Assembly: GCA_964563435.1 (NCBI GenBank)
Contig: CAZLXI010000002.1
Coordinates: forward strand, 110,817-174,816
Direction: 5' to 3'
DNA: 64,000 nucleotides
Source of the DNA: Leadbetterella sp964563435
GTDB taxonomy: Bacteria; Bacteroidota; Bacteroidia; Cytophagales; Spirosomataceae
Shown: piece after piece, positions 8,588 through 17,488 of the stretch
Layout of the letters: every line of letters starts with the position of its first letter
Numbering within the stretch: the first letter of the stretch is position 1
The notes under the pieces: model-generated
Told to the model about the DNA's origin: nothing
Database searches by the model: none
What the model saw: the letters and a program-made list of their open reading frames with translations, nothing else
Made by a program: the position numbers and the translations under genes

Positions 8588-9697
8588 TTAAAATGTTTTA
8601 AGCGCCTGCACATAGGCGGAGGCCACAGACCGGACTGAAAAGTCGCGTATAATTTCCAGAGAACGATGCTTCATTTTTTCCGGTTCGGGGTCGGAAGCTA
8701 CCGCAGCCATACACGCTTTGAGGGCGGAAAGGTCATCCGGAGGGACCGTGTAACCGTTCCCGTCCACAAGGTCTGGAGCACAGCCGCAGGCTTCTGAAAC
8801 GATCACCGCAAGACCGCAGATCATCGCTTCATTGATCACCAGCCCCCAAGGTTCCGATTGGCTGGGGAGGACAAAACAATCGGCACGGGAAAAAAAGCCA
8901 GGTACCCCGGTCCAGCTTACGGCATCGTATTTACAGATATTTTCCGGAGACTGTTGTATAAGCTCCCGGATGCGGGCATCTTCCGGTCCGTTTCCTACCA
9001 CAATCAGCCCCCATCCCTCCGGTCTGAGTTCCTGAAAAGCCTTTACCAGCAGAGGGATGTTCTTTTCAGCGGCCATCCTTCCCGCATAAATAAAATTCTT
9101 CGGAGTGTGTATTTCGGGATAAGGCCGTCGGGTCAGCGCCTCCCGGTATTCATGTTCCACGGCCTCATTATCCACTACTGCTGCTTTGCGGACCAGGATC
9201 TCGCGGGGAGCTGCCCCCAGATCCTGAATATATTCTTCAGAAGACCTGCCGAACACCACAAAGCCGGAACAGAGGCTCACGGCCAGCCGCTTAACGGCTT
9301 CTTTCAGAAAGGACCGGGTTTTGTCTTTCCGGGTGGACTCACTCGACATGATCACTTTTTTGCCCAACAGCCTGGCAAAAAAAATGGCCGGCAGGGTGGA
9401 GGCAGATGACGAGTAGCCTGTCACGTTGATGATATCCGGATCGTAGCGGTAAATAAATTTCAGAACCGATACGATTTCCCTTAGCGCGGAAATGTTCTCT
9501 ATGTAATCGTCAAAGAGCAGTGTATAGCTATAACGGTAGCGGATCTTTGTTTCTTCCATCCCTTTCCGGGAGATCTCGCTTCTGGCTATCTGAAGAACAT
9601 GGAATTCATGGGGCGGCACGGTCAGCTTTTGAATCTCTTCAAATAAAACCGACTTGTAGTGAGCCCACAGGGTATTATGAATTACCAGCGTCTTCAA
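8588..9697 (-). CDS. Glycosyltransferase family 4 (GT-B fold)
   Basis: Transfers a sugar from a nucleotide donor to a cell-surface glycan. The C-terminal donor-binding domain shows YAGRMAAEKNIPLLVKAF, VVGNGPED and the E-x7-E motif in PSQSEPWGLVINEAMICG, typical of family 4. The N-terminal acceptor domain starts MKTLVIHNTLWAHYKSVLF. There is no signal peptide, so it acts on the cytoplasmic side. The ATG at 9697 sits 2 bp after the stop of the O-antigen-ligase-like gene, so the two form one operon for polysaccharide synthesis. Acceptor and linkage cannot be inferred. Confidence 0.88.
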   Translation of the reverse strand: MKTLVIHNTLWAHYKSVLFEEIQKLTVPPHEFHVLQIARSEISRKGMEETKIRYRYSYTLLFDDYIENISALREIVSVLKFIYRYDPDIINVTGYSSSASTLPAIFFARLLGKKVIMSSESTRKDKTRSFLKEAVKRLAVSLCSGFVVFGRSSEEYIQDLGAAPREILVRKAAVVDNEAVEHEYREALTRRPYPEIHTPKNFIYAGRMAAEKNIPLLVKAFQELRPEGWGLIVVGNGPEDARIRELIQQSPENICKYDAVSWTGVPGFFSRADCFVLPSQSEPWGLVINEAMICGLAVIVSEACGCAPDLVDGNGYTVPPDDLSALKACMAAVASDPEPEKMKHRSLEIIRDFSVRSVASAYVQALKTF

Positions 9698-9698
9698 G

Positions 9699-10994
9699 CT
9701 ATTTTTTTAAAAACCGACAGAAAATAAAGAGTGTTGCAAAACGTGTATAATCCAGCATCTGGCCGGAAGTGAAGTTGGAGAAGAAAAAGTAGATAAACGC
9801 ATAGGCCAGAAACTCACTGCCTATGCTTTCGGGGTTTCGCATTTCCCGCAGGCTCATCACCACCAGCCGTAAAAAGATGATGGTGAAGAAAAGAAACCCC
9901 ACTACCCCGAACGAATCCAGCATTTCCAGGTGCGGAACATCCACATACATGAACTTATATCCCTGCCCGAAAAGGATGTATTGGTACTTACCTTCATCAA
10001 AACTCTCTTCCAACCGTTCAAATACTCCCCGGATATGCTGGATGCGGGTGTTGGCCGACTCGTCCCCGGTTTCTTTGATCTGTACATTTTTATCTTCCGT
10101 AGTCTCAAAAAACGACTTCTTTATGCCTTCATACCGGGTACTGAAATAGTTAAATGCCGGGTCCAGGAGCTTCCGGTTTTTGTTGATCTGATAACTCAAT
10201 GTGCCCAGCCCGACGGCCACCAGTACCAGGATATACCACTTGGTAAAGAAAAGCTTAAAAGTACTTATTGCGTTGGAAAACGAGAGATTGAAAACAAGGA
10301 ATAATGCCCCGAAAGCAAACGTGGCCAGGAAGGCCAGCATGGTTTGAGTAAGGAAAAGGACAGCAATATTCAGGATGATCAGGGTCACGGGAAAGATTAA
10401 ACCCAATTTAATGGTTTTGTAGTTTTTCAGGCTGAGAACTCCCAGAACGATACCGAAGTAAGCCACCTTTGAATTGATATGCGGGTTTCCAACGCCCACT
10501 TCTCCCCCGTATCCGAAAGCCGCCCTTTGTCCCAGCACATAGAAGGGGTTTTTGCTGATATAATACATCAGCGATAAAGCACTGATGGTTACGAAAAACA
10601 GGGAAAGGTAGATGAAAGACCGGCCGATGGCCTGGTTTCGCATAAAAACCAGCGTGAACGCCACAAACACGATAATTATGAATGTGAGCAGTTCGGTATA
10701 AAGGCTAACGGTGAAGTAATACCGGTCTTTGAGATAAAAATAGGCAAACATGTAAAGCAGCAGCCAGCACATCAAAGGAAAGGTGACCCGGTTGGGGCTG
10801 TCGAAATAGCTGAAATCCTTGAAAGGCAGGGTGAATGCAAACGGCAGGAAGATCAGCCCTATGGAAAACAGGGTATTGCCGGGTGCCAGTAATAATCCGT
10901 CCCTTAAAAAATAAATGACGGGGACTCCGGCAAAGAAAACCGCCAAAGCCATCGCATCCCTGTTTTTTAAGAAAGAACTGATCAGAAAACGCAT
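9699..10994 (-). CDS. O-antigen ligase / polymerase family membrane protein
   Basis: A 431-residue protein with about ten to eleven hydrophobic helices. A large periplasmic loop at about residues 275-350 is rich in charged residues (FETTEDKNVQIKETGDESA) and contains RIQHIRGVFERLEES, which fits the WaaL/Wzy O-antigen ligase family topology. It would polymerise or ligate lipid-linked glycans at the outer face of the inner membrane. The family is weakly conserved in sequence, so the call rests on topology and on the adjacent glycosyltransferase. It may share transcription with the upstream DUF2723 gene, although a strong hairpin lies between them. Confidence 0.75.
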   Translation of the reverse strand: MRFLISSFLKNRDAMALAVFFAGVPVIYFLRDGLLLAPGNTLFSIGLIFLPFAFTLPFKDFSYFDSPNRVTFPLMCWLLLYMFAYFYLKDRYYFTVSLYTELLTFIIIVFVAFTLVFMRNQAIGRSFIYLSLFFVTISALSLMYYISKNPFYVLGQRAAFGYGGEVGVGNPHINSKVAYFGIVLGVLSLKNYKTIKLGLIFPVTLIILNIAVLFLTQTMLAFLATFAFGALFLVFNLSFSNAISTFKLFFTKWYILVLVAVGLGTLSYQINKNRKLLDPAFNYFSTRYEGIKKSFFETTEDKNVQIKETGDESANTRIQHIRGVFERLEESFDEGKYQYILFGQGYKFMYVDVPHLEMLDSFGVVGFLFFTIIFLRLVVMSLREMRNPESIGSEFLAYAFIYFFFSNFTSGQMLDYTRFATLFIFCRFLKK

Positions 10995-11025
10995 TCAGAA
11001 AAAATTTCTCAAAGATAGAAGACGG

Positions 11026-11076
11026 ATAATGGAAAACCAAAAGAAGGCCACAGGCCTTCTTTTGGTTTTCCATTAT
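11026..11076. terminator. 24-bp perfect stem-loop, likely bidirectional terminator
   Basis: Bases 11026-11049 pair perfectly with 11053-11076 around a 3-base loop. The inner GC-rich part (GAAGGCC/GGCCTTC) is flanked by A-rich and T-rich arms, so on either strand the GC stem is followed by TTTT. On the minus strand it starts directly after the stop codon of the DUF2723 gene. It probably ends that transcript and limits readthrough into the O-antigen-ligase-like gene. Confidence 0.8.
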
Positions 11077-14064
11077 TTACCGGATCTTTGCGAGGTTATC
11101 TTCGTAGATCTTTTTGTATCGCTCCGCTGCGGGTTTATCGTACTGTTCGGCTGCGGAATAGAGCAATTGGATGGTGCGCATGTTCGATTGAACCGTCTGC
11201 CGGATATTATCATCGCCCCACTGACGGTCTCCGCTTTTCTGCACTTTCCCGGCAAAATATTTCAGCTCATCGTCGGCTTTTAATACGATCTTGTCTGCCA
11301 GATCCGTGGCCTTTTTAGTACTGCCTATTTCGTAGTAGAAAATCGGGAAATTGGTCACCAGCTGATCAAACGGAACCGACTCGTCGGGCATAATCTGCAG
11401 GACTTTATCCAGCACTTCCTCCGCTTCTTTTTTGTTTCCTTCTCTCAGGAATTCGTCGGCTAAGCGCAGGAAGGCATATCTCGCAGTAATGAAAGGTACC
11501 CGGAATGACTCCGTATCATAATATACATCCGGGTTATCGAGGTTGGTCCATTTCATGTTGTTGAAAAGCTTATCTTTCAGGATAGCCGAATTCACAAAGC
11601 CGTCTCTGGCGCCCTCTATTTTATAGGGCATCAGGCGATAGGCATAGCCTTCCAGCTGCATAAATTCTTTCAGTCCCAGGTATTGGTTCTGAGGAAGCGT
11701 GCCGCCAAAGTATACCGGTCTTTGCCAGTTGTTCTGGGAAATAATATCCAGAACGATCAGGTCATTTTTAAGAATATCCCTTTCGCCGAAGTTCCATTCA
11801 AAGCGGTCGGAGATCAGCGACTTCTGCTCTTCGTTGATGAAGGGAAGCCGGGCAATCTCTTCGGCATTCTGGGTAAAGAAGAGGTTGGCTGACGGCAGGA
11901 TGTTGATCATGTCGCCGTTACTCACCATCCGCTGGATGGCCGGATCTTTGCGCCGGATCAGGTTCAGGTATTCGCGAAGATCAATTCCCGCTTTGATCTG
12001 AGGATTCGGGTTTGCCACATACGGGATGTGATCGTTGATCCCCTTGAAATAGTTTTCGGAATTGAGGGAAACAGGCAAAGCCTCCGATTCGTAGGTTTTC
12101 CGTTTCATCTGGTCGATGTACCAGTCGGTTCCCAAAAGGCTGAGGTTACAGACCCGGACGTCGGTCCTGAAGCCTTCTACTTCCTGCACATACCAAAGAG
12201 GGAAGGTGTCGTTATCACCACCGGTAAACAGAATGGCATTTTTCTCACAGCTCGACAGCATGTTGCGGGCAAAGTCGATCTGATGTACCCTGCCGGTTCG
12301 GTCATGGCCTTCCCAGCCCGAGGCGCCCATGATCACGGGGGCGGTGAGCCCCAGAACCGTAGCTATACCGGCGCGGGCCGTTCCTCCTTTTAAGAATTTC
12401 AGGGCATAATGGGCTACGGCCATAACCCCCAGACCTATCCAGATGGCATAGAAATAGAAAGAACCGGCATAGATATAATCTCTTTCTCTTGGCTCTACCG
12501 GCGGCGAGTTAAGGTAAACCACCAGTGCAAGCCCGGTCAGGAAGAACATCAGGAAAGTGACGATCGCATCTTTTTCCCTCCTGAAATACAGGAACAGGAA
12601 TCCGGCGATTCCCAGGATAAGCGGAATTCCGAAGAAATTGGTGCGGGCCTTATTCGCGCCGATGGAGACAGGCAGAGAGGCCCTCGACTCGAGGATGTTG
12701 GTTATGCCGGAATCCTGTATGTCGGACGAACGCCCCCAGAAGTTCCACATAAAATAGCGCCAGTACATGTGACCGAACTGATGCGAGAACATGAATTTAA
12801 GGTTATCGGCAAATGTAGGATTCTGTCCTTCAGGAAGGCCCAGCTTGGCTCTGTACAGGGCGATATGGCCGGGATCCTGGCTCCAAAGCCGTGGCAGAAG
12901 CATTTTTCCTTTGCTGTCCCATTCGTATTCCGGGTTATAGTCATAGATCTCGTACTTTTTTTCTCCCTGTTTGTAATTAGGCGTTCCGCGTTCAATTCCC
13001 GTGAGCTGGGCCGAAAATACCGGACCGTAAAGCAGGGGCCTTGAACCGTATTGCTCCCGTTTCAGGTAAGACGTAAAGTTCAATACGTTGCTCGGGTTGT
13101 TTTCGTTGAGTGGCGGATTGAAATTAGAACGGATCAACGCAATCGTATAGGAGGAAAAGCCGATGAGTATAAAAGCAAAAGCGACAAGCATCGTGTTTTG
13201 GGTGGTTTTGCCTTTCCGGTGGGTATATCGGATCCCGTAAACCAATGCTGCGATGAGCAAAATCACAAAGAAGGCCATTCCTGATCCGAACGGTAAGCCG
13301 AAGGTGTTAACAAACAGCTTATCAAACCCGAAGCTGATGGAGGGTATGCCGGTGATCACGCCTACGTTGATAATGCCCAATACCACCATGCCGGCCAGAA
13401 AGGACAGAAAACCACCGGTAAGCGTGGGTTTTTCCTGTTTTTTGAAATAATACATCAGGGCCAGCGCCGGTATGGTCACCAGGTTCAGAAGGTGCACCCC
13501 TATGGAAACACCCACAAGGTACGAAAGGAAGATAAGCCAGCGATTCTGCTGAGCCGGATTTTCTATTCTTTCCCATTTGAATGCAGCCCAGACCACTATA
13601 GCTGTAAAGAAGGAAGACATGCCGTAAACTTCCGCTTCTACGGCTGAAAACCAGAAAGATTCAGAGAAGTTATAGGCCAGGGCGCCTGTCAAAGCAGAAC
13701 CCAGGACAAGCAGGGTGTCTGTAGTGGTCAGTTCGCTGTCGGGTTTATTGATCAATTTCCTGGCAATCATGGATATGGTCCAGAAAAGAAACAGGATGGT
13801 AAATGCACTGGCCAGCACCGATACCATATTAACCAGGAAGGCCACTTTTGAAACGTCTGCACCCGCCAACAGGGAAAATATCCGCCCGATCAGCAGGAAG
13901 AAGGGCGCTCCGGCTGGGTGGGGCACCTGGAGCTTATAAGCACAGGCGATAAATTCACCACAATCCCAGAAGCTGGCCGTGGGCTCCACCGTAAGCGTAA
14001 AAGTAATCAGGGAGATGAGAAAGACGAGCCACCCGCCCAGATTATTCAGTTTATTAAAACTCAT
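11077..14064 (-). CDS. DUF2723 family multi-spanning membrane protein
   Basis: A 995-residue protein of the Bacteroidota DUF2723 family, which resembles GT-C protein O-mannosyltransferases. The N-terminal domain opens NLGGWLVFLISLITFTLT and contains the acidic pair in PTASFWDCGEFIACAYKLQV. It has about twelve membrane helices up to near residue 560. A soluble periplasmic domain follows (FTGGDNDTFPLWYVQEVEG, WQRPVYFGGTLP) and ends in a TPR-like helical stretch (EVLDKVLQIMPDE). In GT-C enzymes the first loop Asp/Glu binds the lipid-linked donor. Here WDCGEF is the candidate. Protein or lipid glycosylation is inferred from the fold; the substrate is not known. Confidence 0.85.
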   Translation of the reverse strand: MSFNKLNNLGGWLVFLISLITFTLTVEPTASFWDCGEFIACAYKLQVPHPAGAPFFLLIGRIFSLLAGADVSKVAFLVNMVSVLASAFTILFLFWTISMIARKLINKPDSELTTTDTLLVLGSALTGALAYNFSESFWFSAVEAEVYGMSSFFTAIVVWAAFKWERIENPAQQNRWLIFLSYLVGVSIGVHLLNLVTIPALALMYYFKKQEKPTLTGGFLSFLAGMVVLGIINVGVITGIPSISFGFDKLFVNTFGLPFGSGMAFFVILLIAALVYGIRYTHRKGKTTQNTMLVAFAFILIGFSSYTIALIRSNFNPPLNENNPSNVLNFTSYLKREQYGSRPLLYGPVFSAQLTGIERGTPNYKQGEKKYEIYDYNPEYEWDSKGKMLLPRLWSQDPGHIALYRAKLGLPEGQNPTFADNLKFMFSHQFGHMYWRYFMWNFWGRSSDIQDSGITNILESRASLPVSIGANKARTNFFGIPLILGIAGFLFLYFRREKDAIVTFLMFFLTGLALVVYLNSPPVEPRERDYIYAGSFYFYAIWIGLGVMAVAHYALKFLKGGTARAGIATVLGLTAPVIMGASGWEGHDRTGRVHQIDFARNMLSSCEKNAILFTGGDNDTFPLWYVQEVEGFRTDVRVCNLSLLGTDWYIDQMKRKTYESEALPVSLNSENYFKGINDHIPYVANPNPQIKAGIDLREYLNLIRRKDPAIQRMVSNGDMINILPSANLFFTQNAEEIARLPFINEEQKSLISDRFEWNFGERDILKNDLIVLDIISQNNWQRPVYFGGTLPQNQYLGLKEFMQLEGYAYRLMPYKIEGARDGFVNSAILKDKLFNNMKWTNLDNPDVYYDTESFRVPFITARYAFLRLADEFLREGNKKEAEEVLDKVLQIMPDESVPFDQLVTNFPIFYYEIGSTKKATDLADKIVLKADDELKYFAGKVQKSGDRQWGDDNIRQTVQSNMRTIQLLYSAAEQYDKPAAERYKKIYEDNLAKIR

Positions 14065-14156
14065 AAGTATAAATAGATTATTCGAAAGAAATTTTATGAC
14101 CCGACAAAATAACTAAATAGCATTCAATAAATAAGAAGCGGAAATTATAAATAAAG

Positions 14157-14786
14157 TTAAATCTTCAGCTGGGTTCCGATATTGATGGTTTTTTCCAGCA
14201 CATCGGTGATCTTTTTGAAGTCATCGGGGTTTTCCACGAAGTCGAGATGGTTGACGTCGATCTCCAGAAACTTGCCGTGGTGGTACTGACCCGCGAACTG
14301 CTGATACAGCTGGTTAAGGCCCTGAAGGTATTCGGGGTCAATGTTCTGCTCATATTCTCGGCCTCTTTTCCGGATACCCTTCTGAAGCCTGGGCAGGTCG
14401 GCTTTCAGGTAGATCATGAGATCAGGGGGAGAAATGGCCCTCATAATGGTGTTGAACAGGCCTTTGTAAGTGTTGAAATCCACTTCATTCATATGGCCGC
14501 TGTCGTAAAGGTTTTGCGCGAAGATGTAGGCGTCTTCGTAGATGGTACGGTCCTGGATGATGGTTTTTTCTTCCTGCTCCTTGATCTTCAGCACCTGTTC
14601 AAAGCGGGTATTTAAAAAGAAGATCTGGAGGTGAAAAGCCCAAACGGGCATGTCGTCATAAAAGGGTGCGAGGTAGGGGTTTCCGTCTACAGCCTCGTAG
14701 TAAACTTCCCAGCCGTAGTGCTGTGCCAGCTTTTCAGCCAGCGTGGTTTTGCCTGCCCCTATGTTGCCTGTAATGGCGATATGCAT
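14157..14786 (-). CDS. Deoxynucleoside kinase (dAK/dGK type)
   Basis: Phosphorylates deoxynucleosides for salvage. The P-loop GNIGAGKTT is at residues 7-15. The DRxxxED-type motif appears as QDRTIYEDAYIFA, and the lid region has arginines in KGIRKRGREYEQNI. At 209 residues it has the size of bacterial dGK/dAK enzymes. I start at the ATG at 14786 (MHIAITGNIGAGKT). Forty additional codons upstream are open but lie in the promoter region shared with the divergent surE. The minus-strand TATCTTTG at 14812-14819 fits a -7 box 26 bp before this start, which supports the shorter protein. Confidence 0.9.
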   Translation of the reverse strand: MHIAITGNIGAGKTTLAEKLAQHYGWEVYYEAVDGNPYLAPFYDDMPVWAFHLQIFFLNTRFEQVLKIKEQEEKTIIQDRTIYEDAYIFAQNLYDSGHMNEVDFNTYKGLFNTIMRAISPPDLMIYLKADLPRLQKGIRKRGREYEQNIDPEYLQGLNQLYQQFAGQYHHGKFLEIDVNHLDFVENPDDFKKITDVLEKTINIGTQLKI

Positions 14787-14811
14787 GAATATACGTTTTA
14801 ATAAAGGTCTA

Positions 14812-14819
14812 CAAAGATA
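14812..14819 (-). promoter_or_regulatory. Likely -7 box for the deoxynucleoside kinase gene
   Basis: The minus strand reads TATCTTTG, a match to TAnnTTTG, 26 bp upstream of the ATG at 14786. No clear -33 element is visible. It argues against translation starting at 14906. Confidence 0.4.
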
Positions 14820-14890
14820 GATTAAATTCACAGAGGAAACCGGATGGGAAGAAATAAAAGTTTCTTTACACAAGTGCTGCGGGGATTGTT

Positions 14891-14898
14891 TACTTTTG
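14891..14898 (+). promoter_or_regulatory. Likely -7 box for surE
   Basis: TACTTTTG matches TAnnTTTG and lies 27 bp before the surE ATG at 14925. No good TTTG is found at 19 bp spacing. Confidence 0.4.
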
Positions 14899-14924
14899 TG
14901 TTCCAATATACAAGTAAATTCAAC

Positions 14925-15698
14925 ATGAAGCCTCTGATTTTAGTAACGAACGATGACGGGATCACCTCCAAAGGAATAAAAGTACTTATCGAAGAAATGT
15001 CGGAACTGGGTGAAGTATATGTAGTAGCTCCAGACAGCCCTAACTCGGGTATGGGACATGCCATTACGGTTGCCAGCACCATTCACATTAAGAAGTCACC
15101 CATTTTCGGGAATATCGAATCCTACGAATGTTCCGGTACTCCGGCCGATTGTGTGAAGCTGGCCAAGCATGAGTTTCTGAAAGGCCGGAAGATTGATCTG
15201 CTGGTGAGCGGTATAAATCACGGGGCCAATTCGTCCATTTCGGTAATCTATTCGGGCACGATGTCTGCCGCAGTGGAAGGGGCCATTGAGGGCATTCCGT
15301 CTATCGGTTTTTCGTTGGATGATTTTGCATACGATGCTGACTTCGGGCATGTAAGGAGGTATGTCCGGGAAATTGCCGCTTACGTGCTGAAGGAAGGTTT
15401 GCCGGAAGATACCGCTCTGAATGTGAACTTCCCCAAGGCCTCCGGCGAGCCTATCCGGGGTGTAAAAGTAGGACGCCAGACCCGGGGCTACTGGAAAGAA
15501 GAATTTGATGCCCGCGTAGACCCCAGCGGAAGACCTTATTTCTGGATGGGCGGACATTACGTCAATTCAGAGCCCGAAGCTGCAGACACGGACGTGTGGG
15601 CGCTGGAAAACAATTACGTTTCTGTTTTTCCATGCCATTTTGATCTGACCCGCTACCAGTCGATAGGGCAGATCAAAGGCCTGGAAGATATTAAGTAA
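14925..15698 (+). CDS. surE: 5'/3'-nucleotidase SurE
   Basis: A metal-dependent phosphatase acting on nucleoside 5'- and 3'-monophosphates. It opens MKPLILVTNDDGITSKGI, with the metal-binding Asp pair at residues 10-11. Other SurE signatures are VAPDSPNSGMGHAIT, SGTPADCVKLA, VSGINHGANSS and YSGTMSAAVEG. The length of 257 residues is normal. The ATG at 14925 is preferred to the upstream codon at 14844 because the conserved N-terminal strand begins exactly there. It is divergent from the deoxynucleoside kinase, so the intergenic region links two nucleotide salvage genes. It converges with the cytochrome c gene 10 bp downstream. Confidence 0.96.
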   Translation: MKPLILVTNDDGITSKGIKVLIEEMSELGEVYVVAPDSPNSGMGHAITVASTIHIKKSPIFGNIESYECSGTPADCVKLAKHEFLKGRKIDLLVSGINHGANSSISVIYSGTMSAAVEGAIEGIPSIGFSLDDFAYDADFGHVRRYVREIAAYVLKEGLPEDTALNVNFPKASGEPIRGVKVGRQTRGYWKEEFDARVDPSGRPYFWMGGHYVNSEPEAADTDVWALENNYVSVFPCHFDLTRYQSIGQIKGLEDIK

Positions 15699-15708
15699 CC
15701 GATTTATG

Positions 15709-16710
15709 CTATTTTAAAGAAACGGGGCTTTCCTGTTTCTTTAGAGCAAATTTCTGTACGGTTCTGGAAACCGGCGGAATGGTTTGAAGGTAGGCAAAGA
15801 TAGCCCTCAGATCTTCCTCGGTCATTTCACTGTACATCATCCAGGGCATAATGGTATTGGGATCGGTAGGCTCCAGTTTTGGCGACTTCCAGGTGCTGTC
15901 CTGGTATTGTTTAAAAGTATGTACGAACTGTTCGGCTGTCCAGTTTCCCAGACCGGTCTCGTGCGGAGTGATATTGGAAGATATCACCATCCCCCCCGGC
16001 ATGGCGAATTCGCGACCTCCCGAATAGGACTGCCCTTCCAGCGGCTTCCCGTTTTCTACCGGGGTATGACATTCCACACAGCTGGCCGCCGTAGTCAGGT
16101 AGCTGCCGTAGGCCACAGGGTCGGTTTTGGGAGGGATACGGTCTACCGGGGTCCTTTTTGCCGGAAGAGTCCTCAGGATCAGGTTAAAAGGGAAGTCTAT
16201 GCTTCTTGCCGGTATGGTGTTTTCCAGGGGTGAAAGGGTCCGTACGTAAGCAATAATGGCGTAAATATCTTCATCATGAAGCCGGTTGTAAAGGTGAAAG
16301 GGCATAACGGGGAAGAGCGGCTTTCCGTTTTTATCTACTCCGCTGGTTATGGTCCTGTAGAGTTCGCCGTCGGTCCAGTCTTTCAACGTATACGGTGTAA
16401 TATTTTTGGAATAGAACTGGCCGGGGAAACCGAACTCTCTTGAAAACTCCTCACCGCCCATTCCCAGGGTACCCGGCACGAGCGGCCCTGCATACCGGGT
16501 CCAGTCTCTTTTGGAATGGCAGTCCATACACACGGTTACCGAATTTGCCAGGTATTCTCCGCGTTGTATCTTTTCAGGGGTAAGTTCTACTTTCAGATCG
16601 GGGGCCGGGTCAACATTCGGGAAGAAAAGGAAAAGTGCAAGCAGGGCTATAATAATTACAGAGGAGATCAGACCGGCCAGGATCAGTCCCGCTTTTTTCA
16701 AAGTTTTCAT
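15709..16710 (-). CDS. Membrane-anchored diheme c-type cytochrome
   Basis: A 333-residue periplasmic electron carrier. An N-terminal membrane anchor or uncleaved signal lies at residues 9-30. Two heme-binding sites follow, CMDCH at 61-65 and CVECH at 211-215. Each is followed by a candidate Met ligand region (FPVMPFHLYNRLHDEDI and IMPWMMYSEMTEEDLRAI), so the protein is two related cytochrome c domains in tandem. This resembles the cytochrome c subunits of alcohol/aldehyde dehydrogenases, but no dehydrogenase subunit is adjacent, so its partner is unknown. Confidence 0.88.
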   Translation of the reverse strand: MKTLKKAGLILAGLISSVIIIALLALFLFFPNVDPAPDLKVELTPEKIQRGEYLANSVTVCMDCHSKRDWTRYAGPLVPGTLGMGGEEFSREFGFPGQFYSKNITPYTLKDWTDGELYRTITSGVDKNGKPLFPVMPFHLYNRLHDEDIYAIIAYVRTLSPLENTIPARSIDFPFNLILRTLPAKRTPVDRIPPKTDPVAYGSYLTTAASCVECHTPVENGKPLEGQSYSGGREFAMPGGMVISSNITPHETGLGNWTAEQFVHTFKQYQDSTWKSPKLEPTDPNTIMPWMMYSEMTEEDLRAIFAYLQTIPPVSRTVQKFALKKQESPVSLK

Positions 16711-16914
16711 TTGTTTTCAGGGTTGGTATTTTTCAATAAGCATAGGGATAACTTATTGATTTATAATATTTTTTTGCAATATCTGTAAAAATACCTTCCT
16801 GTAAAGGATTGGAGTCGCTTTTTTTAGGGGAGGAAGCCCTTAACAGCCTAATTTGGAATTAGTCTGATTTCTCACAAGCCGGATGTTATACAACAATGGT
16901 AGGAAAGAATGGCT

Positions 16915-17466
16915 TTAGAGTACCTGCGGAGCAGTTTTCAGGATTTTTGTTTTGAGAATACCGGCAATAGACAGGGAATCGGTGATCTCATTCTCCATGA
17001 CCATCCGGTAAGCCTCTTCCAGCGGGAGCTTTTTCAACATCAGGTCTTCCGTTTCTTCCGGCTCGGCGATTCCCAGGGTCAGCTCTTCTGCTAGAAAAAT
17101 AAAACCGGCTTCATTGCAAACGGAATTGGAGGTGTGAATCTTCGAAATGAGGGTCCATTTAGCGGCTTTCAGGCCCGTTTCTTCAAGAAGCTCTCTTTTG
17201 GCGCAATCCAGCATATCTTCATTCGCCGGGCACCCCCCTTCCGGAATTTCCCAACTGTATTCATCGATTGGGAAACGGTGCTGTCCCACGAGGTAAGTAT
17301 TACCGTCGGAATCCAGCGGTACTACACCTATAGCCAGGTTCTTAAAATTGACCTGTCCGTAAATCCCCGGCCCGCCCGAAGGATTGATCACTTCATGATG
17401 CTGTACTTCTATCCAGGGATTTTCATAAACTGTTTGGGTAGAAAGTTTCTTCCAGTTGTTTGCCAT
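16915..17466 (-). CDS. Nudix hydrolase, ADP-ribose pyrophosphatase-like
   Basis: Hydrolyses nucleoside diphosphates linked to another moiety. The Nudix box GX5EX7REUXEEXGU is complete at residues 77-99 (from the GGCPANE segment through RELLEETGL). Upstream is the ADP-ribose-type fold start KKLSTQTVYENPWIEVQHH, and downstream the loop IFLAEELTLG. At 183 residues it matches the ADP-ribose pyrophosphatase group. It lies 22 bp downstream of the MBL-rhodanese gene on the same strand and may be cotranscribed with that operon. Confidence 0.9.
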   Translation of the reverse strand: MANNWKKLSTQTVYENPWIEVQHHEVINPSGGPGIYGQVNFKNLAIGVVPLDSDGNTYLVGQHRFPIDEYSWEIPEGGCPANEDMLDCAKRELLEETGLKAAKWTLISKIHTSNSVCNEAGFIFLAEELTLGIAEPEETEDLMLKKLPLEEAYRMVMENEITDSLSIAGILKTKILKTAPQVL

Positions 17467-17488
17467 AATAATGTTTAATGCAGCTGTA